A stretch of 56,757 nt of DNA from Saprospiraceae bacterium (lineage in GTDB: Bacteria; Bacteroidota; Bacteroidia; Chitinophagales; Saprospiraceae): assembly GCA_020631235.1 (NCBI GenBank), contig JAHDHQ010000024.1, forward strand, positions 1 through 56,757, given 5' to 3'. The position numbers were made by a program, and so were the translations under genes. Each line of letters starts with the position of its first letter. The stretch's first letter is position 1. Below the pieces are notes generated by a model. That model was not told the origin of the DNA. It was given only the letters and a program-made list of their open reading frames with translations, and made no database searches. This document shows positions 26,101-35,341 of the stretch, piece by piece.

Positions 26101-28789
26101 GTAAGGCACTGCCAGCAAAAGCATCTGGGATGCATTGATCTTGGAGGCTGATTACATTGTCTATGGTTTTCGTCGACTCTTTCCCTTGTCCGTCGGTTAT
26201 CGTGAGACTTACTTGATAACTTCCTTGTTCTTGGAACGCGACCCTTGGATTTCTTGCGGTGATAGAACTGATGTAAGAAGGTTCAGGATCGAAGGTCCAT
26301 AACCAACTCGCACCTTCATGATCTAAAAAGGAATGATCATCAAATTGTACAGTATCTCTCGAACAGTAAACTACGGGGTCAGCAGTCATTGGTTCTGCTA
26401 TCGGGTTAGATGGAACAGCAAAAGGTGCTTCCCAGATTCCTCTAGCGGTTGACAATCTTAATTTGCTATCTCTATAAAAGGGTTTGAAGATTAATGCCGT
26501 AGTTAATAATGGCAACCCATCAGCGTACAAAACCCAGTCTGAAGCTGCATTATCATAGTAAAACACTCCATAATCGGTAGCTAAATAAACCACATCATCA
26601 GTGCCTGCTTGGTACAAGACATCGAGCATTCTATGACCGTCAAGCATGCTAGTAGATTTATTGGTCCAAGATTGTCCTCCATCTTCAGAAGCAAATACTT
26701 TTTGACCGTTTGCTCCATAATAACTTATTACCCAAAGTTTATCTAGGCTATTAGGATCCATCGTCAAATCTAGCCTGGATATGTTGTTACTTGGCACTGG
26801 ATTAATGGCCGTAAAACTTGTTCCACCATCACCTGATTTATAGATTGTTCCGACGTTGTTATAGATAACTAGACAATAAATTATATTGGGATCAAGCCTT
26901 GATATTTCAAACTCTAGTACGCGTGAGCCTTCAGCAAAGCTATGCAAAGGCTCGAATTTTATACCACCATTTGTAGATCGATAAAAAGTATTGGCATTTC
27001 CAAGATAAAGTATATTGGAATAGGTCGGATGATATTCTATTTCACTCGAATTTAAATCTGTATATGCTTCATTAGGATATAGTCCAAGATTGGGGATATT
27101 ACTGGTAGGCTGATCTAATTGATCCGTAATTTTTTTATCTCCAATATCTGAAAAGTGCATCGTTCGATTATCCAGTGGATTAATATATCCAGTGGCAGTT
27201 TCTGCGCCACCAAGAAACACTGTTTCGCCTACACCATAATTTTCGTGGTAGGCTGCATTACCATTATGATACCTCCCTCCAGTCCAAGTATCCTCATTCC
27301 ATCCATGACTAAAACCCCAATAGGTGCTGGCTGATATCCCGGTATTCCGTATTTCTACGGTTTGCATTTCATCATTAGAGTAATTAATGCCTCCATCTGA
27401 AGTATACCAAATTTCGTCGCCGACCACATCAATATCCTGAATATCTGCGTGCATCTCTAGCGATCTAGTACCTCGGATATACTCGATATTGGCTCCACGA
27501 TTGCCTGACTCACAAGCCCATATGGTGCCTACCCAAAGTTTATCTGGATCATTATGCGAAACATCTAGATCATAATTGTACCAGCCTTGATGATAACCAC
27601 TGCTATACCCAGCATAAAACCAATTGGTGTTCATATCGCTTCCAGATGCATAAGGACCTCCGTCAATGCCATCAGGATTTACCCAAGAATCTCCACCATC
27701 GAGGCTGTAGTAGATACCAATCCAACCATTATCATTGGCTTTGCTAGCACCTATTAATCCAGCGTATACTCGGTCTGGGTCAGCAGGTGTAAGTCCGATT
27801 TTACAGCCAATATCTGAAGCATTATTAAAGTCAGTAGGAACATACCAATTATTATCTTTTAGCTCCCAAGTGTCGCCATTATCGAATGATTTGTAAATCT
27901 GGGCACGACGTAATGAGGCATTATGAACGGCTATATACAAGATATCTGGATTTACCGTGTGTGCTTCTATATCCCAACAATGGTCACTAAAGATATTTTC
28001 CCAAGTACTTCCATTATCTGATGATTTGAGTAGACCATTCGAGGTAGCTGCAAAAACGATATTCGGTTGTGTTCGATGTATGTAAAACTGTTGAACTCGA
28101 TTACCTGCATCTTGCAGTAAAACCCAAGTCACTCCGCCATCCACGGATTGGTAAATATGGTTTCCATGGCCTACATATACAATATCTGGATTTTGTGGGT
28201 GCACTTTCAAATCAGAGGCATTCGTAATAGGGTAGTCTGATGAAACTAAAAACCAGTTCATCCCATGATCAATGGACTTAAATATCCCACCTCCTGTGTC
28301 TGCACCACAGTACATAATGTCCTTATTTGATGGTGCCACAGCTATGGCACTTACATTGGTTTGAGTAGGTCTCAATTCAAGCGAACCATCATTTTTATAG
28401 GTGTTGAATGGACCGATGTTTTCCCAGGTGCCTGTGAGTGATTTATGTTCTGACCGCTGGGCCTGAAGCCTTGCGTGTTTGGCTTTTAGCTGTTCAGTAT
28501 TAGGAATGCGTATATAGCCATCTTCATTTAAGCATGATTGTATATTCTTTAGCCAATATTTGTAATTCTGGACATGCACATTTTTAACAAAAGGATGTAT
28601 ACTGTAATACTTGTCGTAAGCAGCATTGACTGCTTCTACATTTGGATCGTTTGAGTACATTAGAGCTGCCCAGTCAGGCATTTGACCTTCGATTGCTGAA
28701 GGTGGTACTTTGAAGAAATAATCTTGGTTTTGGCCTTGAGCAGCATTGACCAAGATTATTGTACAAATGATATGAAAAATATACTTCAT
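23156..28789 (-). CDS. Giant T9SS-secreted propeller protein with PKD, LamG and eight 53-residue repeats
   Basis: A 1,877-residue secreted protein. Order: signal peptide (MKYIFHIICTIILVNAAQGQ); sortilin/BNR-type propeller repeats to residue ~790 ('KSIDHGMNWFLVSSD', 'QSVDGGVTWVLLQD', 'KSGDGGTSFTAI' and similar); a PKD domain ('VQFDDHSFLDHEGASWLWTFDP ... SYQVSLTITDGQG'); a LamG/concanavalin-like domain (~residues 905-1075, 'VSIWNKTLTQEEI'); an unassigned beta-rich segment; eight tandem 53-residue cysteine-paired repeats; an Ig-like module; and an intact T9SS type A sorting domain ('TIYPNPFAHTLNLS ... PAGVYYLKLID'). Likely a surface adhesin or glycan/protein-binding factor; no catalytic motif seen. 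Probably co-transcribed after the propeller gene at 28822. Confidence 0.88.
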   Translation of the reverse strand: MKYIFHIICTIILVNAAQGQNQDYFFKVPPSAIEGQMPDWAALMYSNDPNVEAVNAAYDKYYSIHPFVKNVHVQNYKYWLKNIQSCLNEDGYIRIPNTEQLKAKHARLQAQRSEHKSLTGTWENIGPFNTYKNDGSLELRPTQTNVSAIAVAPSNKDIMYCGADTGGGIFKSIDHGMNWFLVSSDYPITNASDLKVHPQNPDIVYVGHGNHIYQSVDGGVTWVLLQDAGNRVQQFYIHRTQPNIVFAATSNGLLKSSDNGSTWENIFSDHCWDIEAHTVNPDILYIAVHNASLRRAQIYKSFDNGDTWELKDNNWYVPTDFNNASDIGCKIGLTPADPDRVYAGLIGASKANDNGWIGIYYSLDGGDSWVNPDGIDGGPYASGSDMNTNWFYAGYSSGYHQGWYNYDLDVSHNDPDKLWVGTIWACESGNRGANIEYIRGTRSLEMHADIQDIDVVGDEIWYTSDGGINYSNDEMQTVEIRNTGISASTYWGFSHGWNEDTWTGGRYHNGNAAYHENYGVGETVFLGGAETATGYINPLDNRTMHFSDIGDKKITDQLDQPTSNIPNLGLYPNEAYTDLNSSEIEYHPTYSNILYLGNANTFYRSTNGGIKFEPLHSFAEGSRVLEFEISRLDPNIIYCLVIYNNVGTIYKSGDGGTSFTAINPVPSNNISRLDLTMDPNSLDKLWVISYYGANGQKVFASEDGGQSWTNKSTSMLDGHRMLDVLYQAGTDDVVYLATDYGVFYYDNAASDWVLYADGLPLLTTALIFKPFYRDSKLRLSTARGIWEAPFAVPSNPIAEPMTADPVVYCSRDTVQFDDHSFLDHEGASWLWTFDPEPSYISSITARNPRVAFQEQGSYQVSLTITDGQGKESTKTIDNVISLQDQCIPDAFAGSALHCEANPDHVTIPSLDINTQNISISAWVKPDGIQGEYTGIVINEGTTAGLNFRPNNELAYHWPDGAWWWGSGLIVEPGVWSHVALVADSTGITVYLNGVAAKHSFNVPAVDFGAMRIGSYKGWGSRNFVGELDEVSIWNKTLTQEEIRGLRHLTRTGEQAYDEALVAYYQFNADTDANVLDKIGTRHGSLSGNANKIVSTAPIGNGVSASYTLDGSANYLFENSETALGIADVGFSGEMVVSRLSTLPDSLPNTNPHTGNHWIINYYGVEDFPLLESVLLSTSAGIAIGDPSNAQLYIRSENAYLNEWEAVCTAQELSSGKYQYGNDCGIQQAVQLFIQSVDDSPIKKDYAYSNTNVHICEGESIFLGGAMQSEAGSYYDTLTISEVLDSIIVSHLVIDSASEGVDVRTACGSFEWIDGNIYSESTTDVSINLEGAASNGCDSIVTLDLSILQASEGVDEVIACQSYTWIDGVEYTSDNNSATFVLVGEAYNGCDSIVSLALDIQEIAEGTDVITSCEPITWIDGNSYSATNNDASFLLEGGAANGCDSLVSLDFTLLTAATGIDMIQACESYTWIDGQTYTESNESSTYILEAAAENGCDSVVTLNLEILAPETLTDVIEACGSYLWIDGIEYTSSNNTALFVEANAADNGCDLIHALNLTILETAIGEDFVQSCEPITWIDGEIYTESNNSASYLLAGAASNGCDSLVNLNLEIYEEAIGTETVSACQSYEWIDGIIYDENNNSASVVLEGASSTGCDSTVLLDLTILDHSYETEVVEACFEYTWIDGNTYYTSNNEATHTIPGAAANGCDSIYTLDLTIIEHNYTVLPATNSLSVFADEGANFQWVDCNDDFMPIEGATEATYEVTVSGSYAVLVTQDGCTSMSTCYEFMISSNEDLGEAQVYTIYPNPFAHTLNLSSDQSMAGIIIQQFSAHGKFVSEIKYAHDGSNIQFSLQGPAGVYYLKLIDKNGHSVIRKVVKM
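23633..24904 (-). repeat. Eight exact 159-bp coding repeats
   Basis: The block is 1,272 bp, exactly 8 x 159 bp (53 codons). Each unit follows the plan: turn, 'xACxSYxWIDGxxYxxxNNxA', strand, 'GAAxNGCDSxVxLxLxIL'. Both cysteines, WIDG and GCD are kept in all eight. DNA identity between units is moderate, so the array is old and under protein-level selection. Units likely form stacked beta domains with one disulphide each. Confidence 0.9.
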
Positions 28790-28821
28790 CCTTAATTTAT
28801 TAATTGTTTTTAAATGTGCTT

Positions 28822-31800
28822 TTATTGCTGTCCTCCCTGCATCATTTGTATCGATCTACCTGGTGTATAAGGTGCATCTGCATCTTCTAGTTTTTGCTCT
28901 AAGGCCGGAATATCTTCTTTGGCGAGTTTCATCAGCGCATCGAAAATAGGTGCAAATTCTTCTTTTGCAATCGCTAAGCTCATTTTGTGGGTTCCTGTAG
29001 GATCAGCCGAAGAGTTTCCTTGCTCATAGTTAATCCATCCAAGTCTACCAGCTGGCGTTACTGGCTGATCGATATCTAATTTTCGCTTAATTGGGTCACC
29101 ATACATTTGTTCTCTTATATTTTTAAGCGATTGTTTGATGGAATTGATTTCTGATATGTATTTGCTATCCTCATCCTCGATATATTCCACCGCTTTTTCC
29201 ATGTATTTCATTTTTTTATTCAGCTCACCCATTAAGTACTGAGCTCCTTCCATGGATCGACCAAATTCAGTTACTTCTTGTTGGAATGCCAATTTAGCTT
29301 CCTTATCTTTTGCTGGCATAATACCATTGTCTAAAGGCACGACATTGAAACTCACAGCTTCTGCAACTTGGCTTATCTCACCATCCTTAATGAGCGACAT
29401 TTCTACCGAGTATTTCCCAGGTTTTGCCATGATTCCTTTGCTCGCCTCATTAAACGGATTGTAAAAGGAAGGCTTGTCAAAGTTTATGGCTTCCTTACTA
29501 GGGTAACGAAGGTCCCATTTTAGGGTATGCAAGCCTTTACTTGGTTTTTTATAGAGTTTTCGGACTATCTTGCCTGCTTCATCTTTGATTGTAAAAACTA
29601 ATTGAGTTTTCTTCTGCTCCTTTTCGGCTTTATATTCTTCGTAGCTTGGGAATGGAGTATCTCTACCTGCTTTGATAAGTTCTTTTTCTTTCTTCTTTCT
29701 ATCTTTTGCCAATGTCGTGTAGTCATCTTTAATATGATATCTAATTAAGGCGACTGGGCCTAAGTCTTCACCAGCATAAAAGGCATCACCTTGGAATGAT
29801 TTTCCGGCTAATCCAAGTGGTTTGCTTTGTTCGTATTGTAAGGCATCTCTAATTGGAAAGATAGTTGCCGTTTGATCCAGATTTTTTTGTTCAATGTGGC
29901 GTAAAGCCGAATAATCATCTAATACATAAAATCCGCGACCAAAGGTACCGAGCACTAAATCTTCCTGATCTTTTTGGATCGCCAAATCTCTGACCGCAAC
30001 TGTCGGTAAGCCGTTAGATAATTTTTTCCAATGTTTCCCTCCATCCTGACTAAAGAAAGCACTAAACTCTGTGCCTACAAATAATAGATTGGGGTCTTCA
30101 TGATCTTCTTCTATGCTGTAGCTTGAACCTCTCTTGGGTAGATTATTGCTGATGTTTGTCCAACTTACCCCTTTGTTGCTAGACTTAAATACATAAGGCT
30201 TAAAGTCACCATATTTATGGTGGTTAAAGAGAGCGTAAATCACATTTTCGTCATGTTTTGATGCATAAACCATGTTTACGTAAGTACGATTAGGCACCCC
30301 TGAAATATTGTCTATTTTTCTCCACGAGTCACCTCCATTTTCACTCACGTGGATGAGTCCATCATCTGTACCGACAATAATAAGATTTTCGTTAATGGGT
30401 GATTCTGACATAGCTACGATGGTGCCATATGGGCTAGTAGATCGGTTCTTAACTACGGCATCTACGCCCCAAACTCGATCCATTACAGGCAATGTATTTC
30501 TATCTAATTGTCGAGAAAGATCATCACTAATCACTTCCCAAGAATTACCATAATCATCTGATCTAAACACTTTATTGGCTGCAAAATATACTCTTCCTGA
30601 TTTATGCGGACTGGCAATTAAGGGAGCATCCCAATTCCATCGATAGGCATCTTCTCCTTTGCGTTCTTTGGGTTGGATACCCACTTCTTCACCACTTCGT
30701 TTATCGAATCGCACCAATACTCCATACTGGGATTGAGCATAAATCAAATCTGGATTTTCTGGATCGGCTTGGGATTCGAAACCATCACCTCCATGCGTGA
30801 TATACCAATCTGAATTTAGTATTCCGTGCTTAGTTTGTGTCCGAGAGGGTCCTCCAATACTAAAATTGTCTTGTGTTCCTCCGTAGATATGGTAAAATGG
30901 TTTAGCATTATCTACTGAGACTTTATAAAATTGCGTAACGGGTAGATTAGCTTTAAACTCCCAAGTAGAGCCATTGTCCCAAGTTTCATAAATTCCGCCA
31001 TCACAACCCACTCTCCAATGCTTATTTTGTTTTGGATTAATCCAAATGCAGTGGTTATCTACGTGTTTAGTATTTTCTGGTACCTTCTTAAAGGTTTTAC
31101 CCCCGTCGATACTTTTGTGTAGCCATGTATCCATTCCATAAATAATGTTGGGGTCTATTGGGTCAGCAATGATCTCTTGGTAGTAGTTACCACTCGTCAC
31201 ATAAGATCCTACTTTTTCCCAGACTACGCCACCGTTTGTAGTTTTATAGAAACCCGATTTACCTTCTGCTGCTTCGACAATAGCATAGACTGTTTTAGGT
31301 GCTGCAGGACTTATGCTTAATCCGATTCTTCCCATTTCTACTGATGGCAAACCTTTATTGACCATATTCCAAGTTTCTCCAGCATCCGTGGATTTATAGA
31401 TCGCAGAACCCGGTCCACCTCCTAAATAAGTATATACATGTCTACCTCTTTGTAGAGCTGCTGCATACATAATGTTGGGATCTGAAGGATCCATTACCAA
31501 GTCAGTAATGCCTGTATATTTATCTATTTCTAGGGTAGCATTCCATGTTTTTCCACCATCTGTAGATTTATATAATCCACGATCTCCACCGCTACTCCAT
31601 AGAGGGCCTATGGCTGCTACGTATACGGTTTGGCTATCATCTGGGTGAACGATAATTTTTCCAATGTGTTCTGATTCCTTAAGTCCCATATGTTCCCAAG
31701 AAGATCCGCCATTGGTAGACTTATACACACCATCACCATAAGCTACTGATCGCTGGTTGTTGTTTTCCCCTGTTCCTACCCAAATAGTGTTCGAGTCGTT

Positions 31801-32142
31801 AGGATCCATAGTTACGCAGCCTATAGAATACGAACCTTGACTATCGAAAATGGGTTTGTAAGTTGTGCCTGCATTGGTAGTTTTCCATACACCTCCCGAT
31901 GAAGTGGCAACATAATATTCTCGGTCATCCGCTGGGTTTACTGCAAAGTCTGAGATTCTGCCTGAAGTTAAGGCAGGTCCTACTTCTCGATATTTAAGTC
32001 CTGAAAGGGAAACATCATCGAGATAATGTTTTGCGGGTTCAGGTTTAGATTTTTTCTTTTTTTGTGCAGAAAGATCAGCAGAAAAGCTGAAAAGAAAAGA
32101 TAGTATAAGGATACTAGTTGAGACAAGTGTATTATGACGCAT
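28822..32142 (-). CDS. Sortilin/VPS10-like beta-propeller exoprotein
   Basis: A 1,106-residue exported protein. The signal peptide (STSILILSFLFSFSADLSAQ) is followed by a Lys-rich stretch, then propeller repeats of the BNR/sortilin type up to residue ~770: 'SGGVWKTTNAGTTYKPI', 'DGVYKSTNGGSSWEHMG', 'RGLYKSTDGGKTWN', 'SGFYKTTNGGVVWEKVG' and others, each a 'S/T-x-D/N-x-G-x-T/S-W' Asp-box. The C-terminal third holds an Ig-like strand region ('KLYKKPSKGLHTLKWDLRYP') and a helical end. This architecture is common in Bacteroidota and often annotated as a glycosyl hydrolase, but catalytic residues cannot be shown. There is no T9SS sorting domain, so it may be periplasmic. It is 32 bp upstream of the giant propeller gene. 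Confidence 0.85.
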   Translation of the reverse strand: MRHNTLVSTSILILSFLFSFSADLSAQKKKKSKPEPAKHYLDDVSLSGLKYREVGPALTSGRISDFAVNPADDREYYVATSSGGVWKTTNAGTTYKPIFDSQGSYSIGCVTMDPNDSNTIWVGTGENNNQRSVAYGDGVYKSTNGGSSWEHMGLKESEHIGKIIVHPDDSQTVYVAAIGPLWSSGGDRGLYKSTDGGKTWNATLEIDKYTGITDLVMDPSDPNIMYAAALQRGRHVYTYLGGGPGSAIYKSTDAGETWNMVNKGLPSVEMGRIGLSISPAAPKTVYAIVEAAEGKSGFYKTTNGGVVWEKVGSYVTSGNYYQEIIADPIDPNIIYGMDTWLHKSIDGGKTFKKVPENTKHVDNHCIWINPKQNKHWRVGCDGGIYETWDNGSTWEFKANLPVTQFYKVSVDNAKPFYHIYGGTQDNFSIGGPSRTQTKHGILNSDWYITHGGDGFESQADPENPDLIYAQSQYGVLVRFDKRSGEEVGIQPKERKGEDAYRWNWDAPLIASPHKSGRVYFAANKVFRSDDYGNSWEVISDDLSRQLDRNTLPVMDRVWGVDAVVKNRSTSPYGTIVAMSESPINENLIIVGTDDGLIHVSENGGDSWRKIDNISGVPNRTYVNMVYASKHDENVIYALFNHHKYGDFKPYVFKSSNKGVSWTNISNNLPKRGSSYSIEEDHEDPNLLFVGTEFSAFFSQDGGKHWKKLSNGLPTVAVRDLAIQKDQEDLVLGTFGRGFYVLDDYSALRHIEQKNLDQTATIFPIRDALQYEQSKPLGLAGKSFQGDAFYAGEDLGPVALIRYHIKDDYTTLAKDRKKKEKELIKAGRDTPFPSYEEYKAEKEQKKTQLVFTIKDEAGKIVRKLYKKPSKGLHTLKWDLRYPSKEAINFDKPSFYNPFNEASKGIMAKPGKYSVEMSLIKDGEISQVAEAVSFNVVPLDNGIMPAKDKEAKLAFQQEVTEFGRSMEGAQYLMGELNKKMKYMEKAVEYIEDEDSKYISEINSIKQSLKNIREQMYGDPIKRKLDIDQPVTPAGRLGWINYEQGNSSADPTGTHKMSLAIAKEEFAPIFDALMKLAKEDIPALEQKLEDADAPYTPGRSIQMMQGGQQ

Positions 32143-32228
32143 TCGATTGATTTTATGATGTCTAAAATAGGCAGAAAATATGAAGCTATGGCAGTTTTTT
32201 ATGGTTCAATGTCGAGATTCTGATGGTT

Positions 32229-34010
32229 TTAGTCTTTAATCCATAAAAGCGGGTAAATCTGATGTTTGGTATCTCTAAATTTTAGGATGTAGCTGCCAGA
32301 TGCTAAATGAGCCAGAGCTAATGTATTATCTGTTCCTACAGATTTAGATTCTATTAGTAATCCATCTATCGAATAAATCTGTATCGCTTCAATGTTTATT
32401 CCTGGACTGTTCCATTGGAGGATCCCATTACTGGGATTTGGGTAAATGGTCATGCTGTGTTCAAGCTCATTTTGTTGGCTTGGTGAGATTTGTATTGGCT
32501 CACAAAAATCGAGTTGCTCTTGCCATTTAAACTGACTTTCTATCTGGTGCTCATCGAGTGCATTGGGAATACCTATGGGTGGCCAATGTGCCATTTGTAG
32601 GTAGTAGTTATCGGCTTGTTCCAGATACAAGCTGGATTCATTAATGCTTACAATTTCATTGGGGATAATGTCGCCTTTATGGTTATTACCTAGTTCGTAA
32701 TGATCTTCACCAAACAAGAGGTAGTTTCCTAAAAAGAAGCCATCATTCGTTATTTCATTTCCAATGAAATTCTGTTGGTCTGTAGGTATTCCAAAATTCA
32801 TTACAATACCATACTTTTCTGCACGATTTCTAAAGAAAGTATTTAAAGGGCCATTTTGCCCATGGGAATCATCGATTACGATGTTTTGAACCACATTACC
32901 TTCAAACAAATTAGCGAATGGGTAATTGCCATGAAGGACTAAGTCTCCTGCAGCATCATCTGGAAGATTGGTTCCTGTCCAGAATGGATCAACGGAATAA
33001 TTATAGGCAATCACATTACCATTGGGGCCTGCTTGAAGTAATATAGCATGTCGTAAACGTTCGAAATGGTTATTTTGGATCAGACATTCACTGCTTGCAA
33101 ATTGAAGTACAACTCCATAGGCTTTACCACCACCACCAAAATCGAAAGCATCTGTCATGTAAGTATTTTCAACCTCGATATGATGACTATTTTGAATGCA
33201 TATATGTGCAAAATTTGACCGGTAGCTCTCGATGCAAGAAATACGACATTCACTAGATATATCAAAGAACACATTACTGGTTTGGCTTGTGGTAGGATCT
33301 TTTCTTTCTATGCTGAGATCATGAAGATAAACTTGTCGAATAGGATTTAACAGGACCACTTTTTCAGCTTGAACATGATTTTCATCTAAAATAAAACTAC
33401 GTCTCAGTGGACTTTCAAGAATAATGGTTTGTTCTTGAACATCTTCGATTCTGGCTATCTGTCCAGTACTTCCAATCGCCCAGCTAGAGGTCACTAAGCT
33501 AGTGTCACTCGGAATTATCTGAATAAGATCTCCCGCCACTAGGTTTGTTGAGGTATCCAGTACAAGCTGTAAATCCTTAAGCATTGCTGATTGACTTAAG
33601 TGGCTTACTTCGCCTAATTTAGATCCTTTAGCCTGTATGCAGTGTCCTGAACCATTTAAATCAAATATAAATTGAGTCTTATCTGGACCATCTCCAGCTA
33701 TTTCTATAAAAGATGAGAGCTCAAGGGTATTATGAAATAAATAGTTGCCCGCAGGGAAGTATAAACTCCTTACTAAAGAGTCAGTCGATTGAATGAACAC
33801 ATGGATCATAGAATCACAAGGACTATTACCAGTAGGATCGACTCCAGCATCCACCACATTTATAAATGTATCTATTGAGGGGAAATCAATGGTTTGACCT
33901 GTTTTTGACCAATCAAATACACGTTCATTATTTATCTGAGCATGACAAGTGGTTGTATAGCCTAAGCAATATTGACACAAAAACATAATATATAACCAGC
34001 GGTATTTCAT
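32229..34010 (-). CDS. Parallel beta-helix (pectate-lyase-like) T9SS-secreted protein
   Basis: A 593-residue protein: signal peptide (MKYRWLYIMFLCQYCLGYTTTCHAQ); a start 'NVVDAGVDPTGNSPCDSMI' and 'LYFPAGNYLF' typical of pectate-lyase-superfamily folds; then parallel beta-helix coils ('SRECRISCIESYRSNFAHICIQNSHHIEVENTY'-type ladder; residues ~200-420 with 'LIQNNHFERLRHAILLQAG'). It ends with a complete T9SS type A sorting domain ('TIYPNPSNGILQW', 'IYSIDGLLIESKSV', 'LASGSYILKFRD'). Likely acts on or binds a polysaccharide at the cell surface; no catalytic residue can be assigned. Divergent from the rluF-like gene. Confidence 0.82.
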   Translation of the reverse strand: MKYRWLYIMFLCQYCLGYTTTCHAQINNERVFDWSKTGQTIDFPSIDTFINVVDAGVDPTGNSPCDSMIHVFIQSTDSLVRSLYFPAGNYLFHNTLELSSFIEIAGDGPDKTQFIFDLNGSGHCIQAKGSKLGEVSHLSQSAMLKDLQLVLDTSTNLVAGDLIQIIPSDTSLVTSSWAIGSTGQIARIEDVQEQTIILESPLRRSFILDENHVQAEKVVLLNPIRQVYLHDLSIERKDPTTSQTSNVFFDISSECRISCIESYRSNFAHICIQNSHHIEVENTYMTDAFDFGGGGKAYGVVLQFASSECLIQNNHFERLRHAILLQAGPNGNVIAYNYSVDPFWTGTNLPDDAAGDLVLHGNYPFANLFEGNVVQNIVIDDSHGQNGPLNTFFRNRAEKYGIVMNFGIPTDQQNFIGNEITNDGFFLGNYLLFGEDHYELGNNHKGDIIPNEIVSINESSLYLEQADNYYLQMAHWPPIGIPNALDEHQIESQFKWQEQLDFCEPIQISPSQQNELEHSMTIYPNPSNGILQWNSPGINIEAIQIYSIDGLLIESKSVGTDNTLALAHLASGSYILKFRDTKHQIYPLLWIKD

Positions 34011-34044
34011 ATGGTCTAAAATAGGGATTATCTACTTCTGAACG

Positions 34045-34052
34045 TATCTTTG
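34045..34052 (+). promoter_or_regulatory. Promoter -7 element placing the rluF-like start at the 5' end
   Basis: TATCTTTG matches TAnnTTTG exactly and ends 4 nt before the GTG start codon at 34057. With the usual 4-7 nt between this element and the first transcribed base, the message would begin at or within a base or two of the start codon, i.e. leaderless. No good TTG -33 element is seen at the usual distance. Confidence 0.5.
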
Positions 34053-34056
34053 TCCT

Positions 34057-34794
34057 GTGGAAACTAAAAAATCATCCAATGAGAATTCTATCAGTCTGAA
34101 TAAATTTATCAGCAGCACGGGCATTTGTTCGCGCAGGGAAGCTGACAGATGGATTGAAGAAGGTAAAGTATTGCTCAATGGTCAGGTGGCAAAAAAGGGC
34201 AATCGAGTAGAAGTAAATGATGAAGTAAAAGTGGATGGAAAAATCATTGCTGCTCCGAAAGCAAAGCCGATTTACATAGCTTTTCACAAACCTCCGGGAA
34301 TCGTTTGTACTACCGATCGAAGAGAACCCAGGAATATTATCGATTATATAAACCATCCACAACGTCTATTCCCCATAGGTCGATTGGATAAACCTTCTCA
34401 AGGACTTATTTTTTTGACCAATGATGGCGATATAGTCAACAAGATTTTACGAGCAGGTAATGCGCACGAAAAAGTTTACGTTGTCAAAGTAGACAAGAAA
34501 ATAGACCAAACCTTCATAAAAAAGATGGCTAATGGTATACCTATACTTGGCACAAAGACTAAACCTTGCAAAGTGTATCAAATGGGGAATTTCATGTTTA
34601 AAATAATTTTGGTTCAAGGTCTAAATCGTCAAATACGACGTATGTGCGAGTATTTAGATTATAAGGTGCTCCATCTCAAGAGAATCAGAATCATGCATGT
34701 CTTACTGGAAGGCATAAAAGTAGGAGAGTGGCGTAATTTGACAGAGGATGAAGTACGTCTACTCAATAAAGCTACCGCTCATTCTGAAAAATAA
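34057..34794 (+). CDS. rluF: RluF/RsuA-family rRNA pseudouridine synthase
   Basis: A 245-residue enzyme that converts uridine to pseudouridine in rRNA; the subfamily resembles RluF (23S rRNA U2604). The N-terminal S4 RNA-binding domain covers residues ~10-60 ('[20 protein letters not shown]', '[14 protein letters not shown]'). The catalytic aspartate is in '[12 protein letters not shown]', followed by 'LTNDGD', 'KVYVVKV' and '[13 protein letters not shown]'. The only start in frame after an upstream stop (34039) is the GTG at 34057. Target assignment within the family is less sure than the fold. Confidence 0.85.
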   Translation: METKKSSNENSISLNKFISSTGICSRREADRWIEEGKVLLNGQVAKKGNRVEVNDEVKVDGKIIAAPKAKPIYIAFHKPPGIVCTTDRREPRNIIDYINHPQRLFPIGRLDKPSQGLIFLTNDGDIVNKILRAGNAHEKVYVVKVDKKIDQTFIKKMANGIPILGTKTKPCKVYQMGNFMFKIILVQGLNRQIRRMCEYLDYKVLHLKRIRIMHVLLEGIKVGEWRNLTEDEVRLLNKATAHSEK

Positions 34795-35341
34795 TGCTAA
34801 GCTTCTGCAACGTTTTGAGCTCCTGAAGGATAATATATTTAAACAGTTTAGAAAGCTAAAGAGTGCAAGAGCTGTTCCATTAGAAACTAACAAAAGACAC
34901 TGATTTTTTATAGGCATCTTCCATTAGCTTTTCAAAAATTAGCATCTCCTTGTTAAGACTTGATTGCTTACCGTCAAACGCTGATGTAAGCATAAATTTC
35001 ATTAAGCATTTAGCGATGACTGAAGATATATTTAGATTTTCTTGCTTAAGCGATAAGCACTAAATGAGTGGCTTATTAAGCAGGAATACCTAATGATCTT
35101 GAAGACGCTTTATACTAAGCTAAGTCAGTATGTTTTGGCGGCTTGCGGTTATGACATGAGGCATTCTTTAACGGACTTAAAACGGGTCGCCTTCTTTGTT
35201 AATAAAACTTTAAAAATCCATTTATTTAGTTTTTAAAGCCAACTAAAAAAGCGAAAGTTCAGTCTTTTACATAAACATCCAAAAAGTTGGATTATAAAGA
35301 ACTAACAACAATCATTATTGAAACCATTAAATATTTAAATC
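34795..35341. other. 547-bp non-coding block with clustered TAAGC hairpins
   Basis: No reading frame with support. It contains at least two hairpins: GCTTAC (34966-34971)/GTAAGC (34986-34991), and a longer bulged stem at 35044-35081 built from GCTTA/ATAAGC/ACT and their complements. The motif TAAGC or its complement recurs about eight times between 34966 and 35115. A longer AT-rich inverted repeat (CTTTAAAAA ... TTTTTAAAG) lies near 35205-35240. This could be a small RNA gene, a regulator-binding array or a decayed repeat; I cannot decide. Confidence 0.45.
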
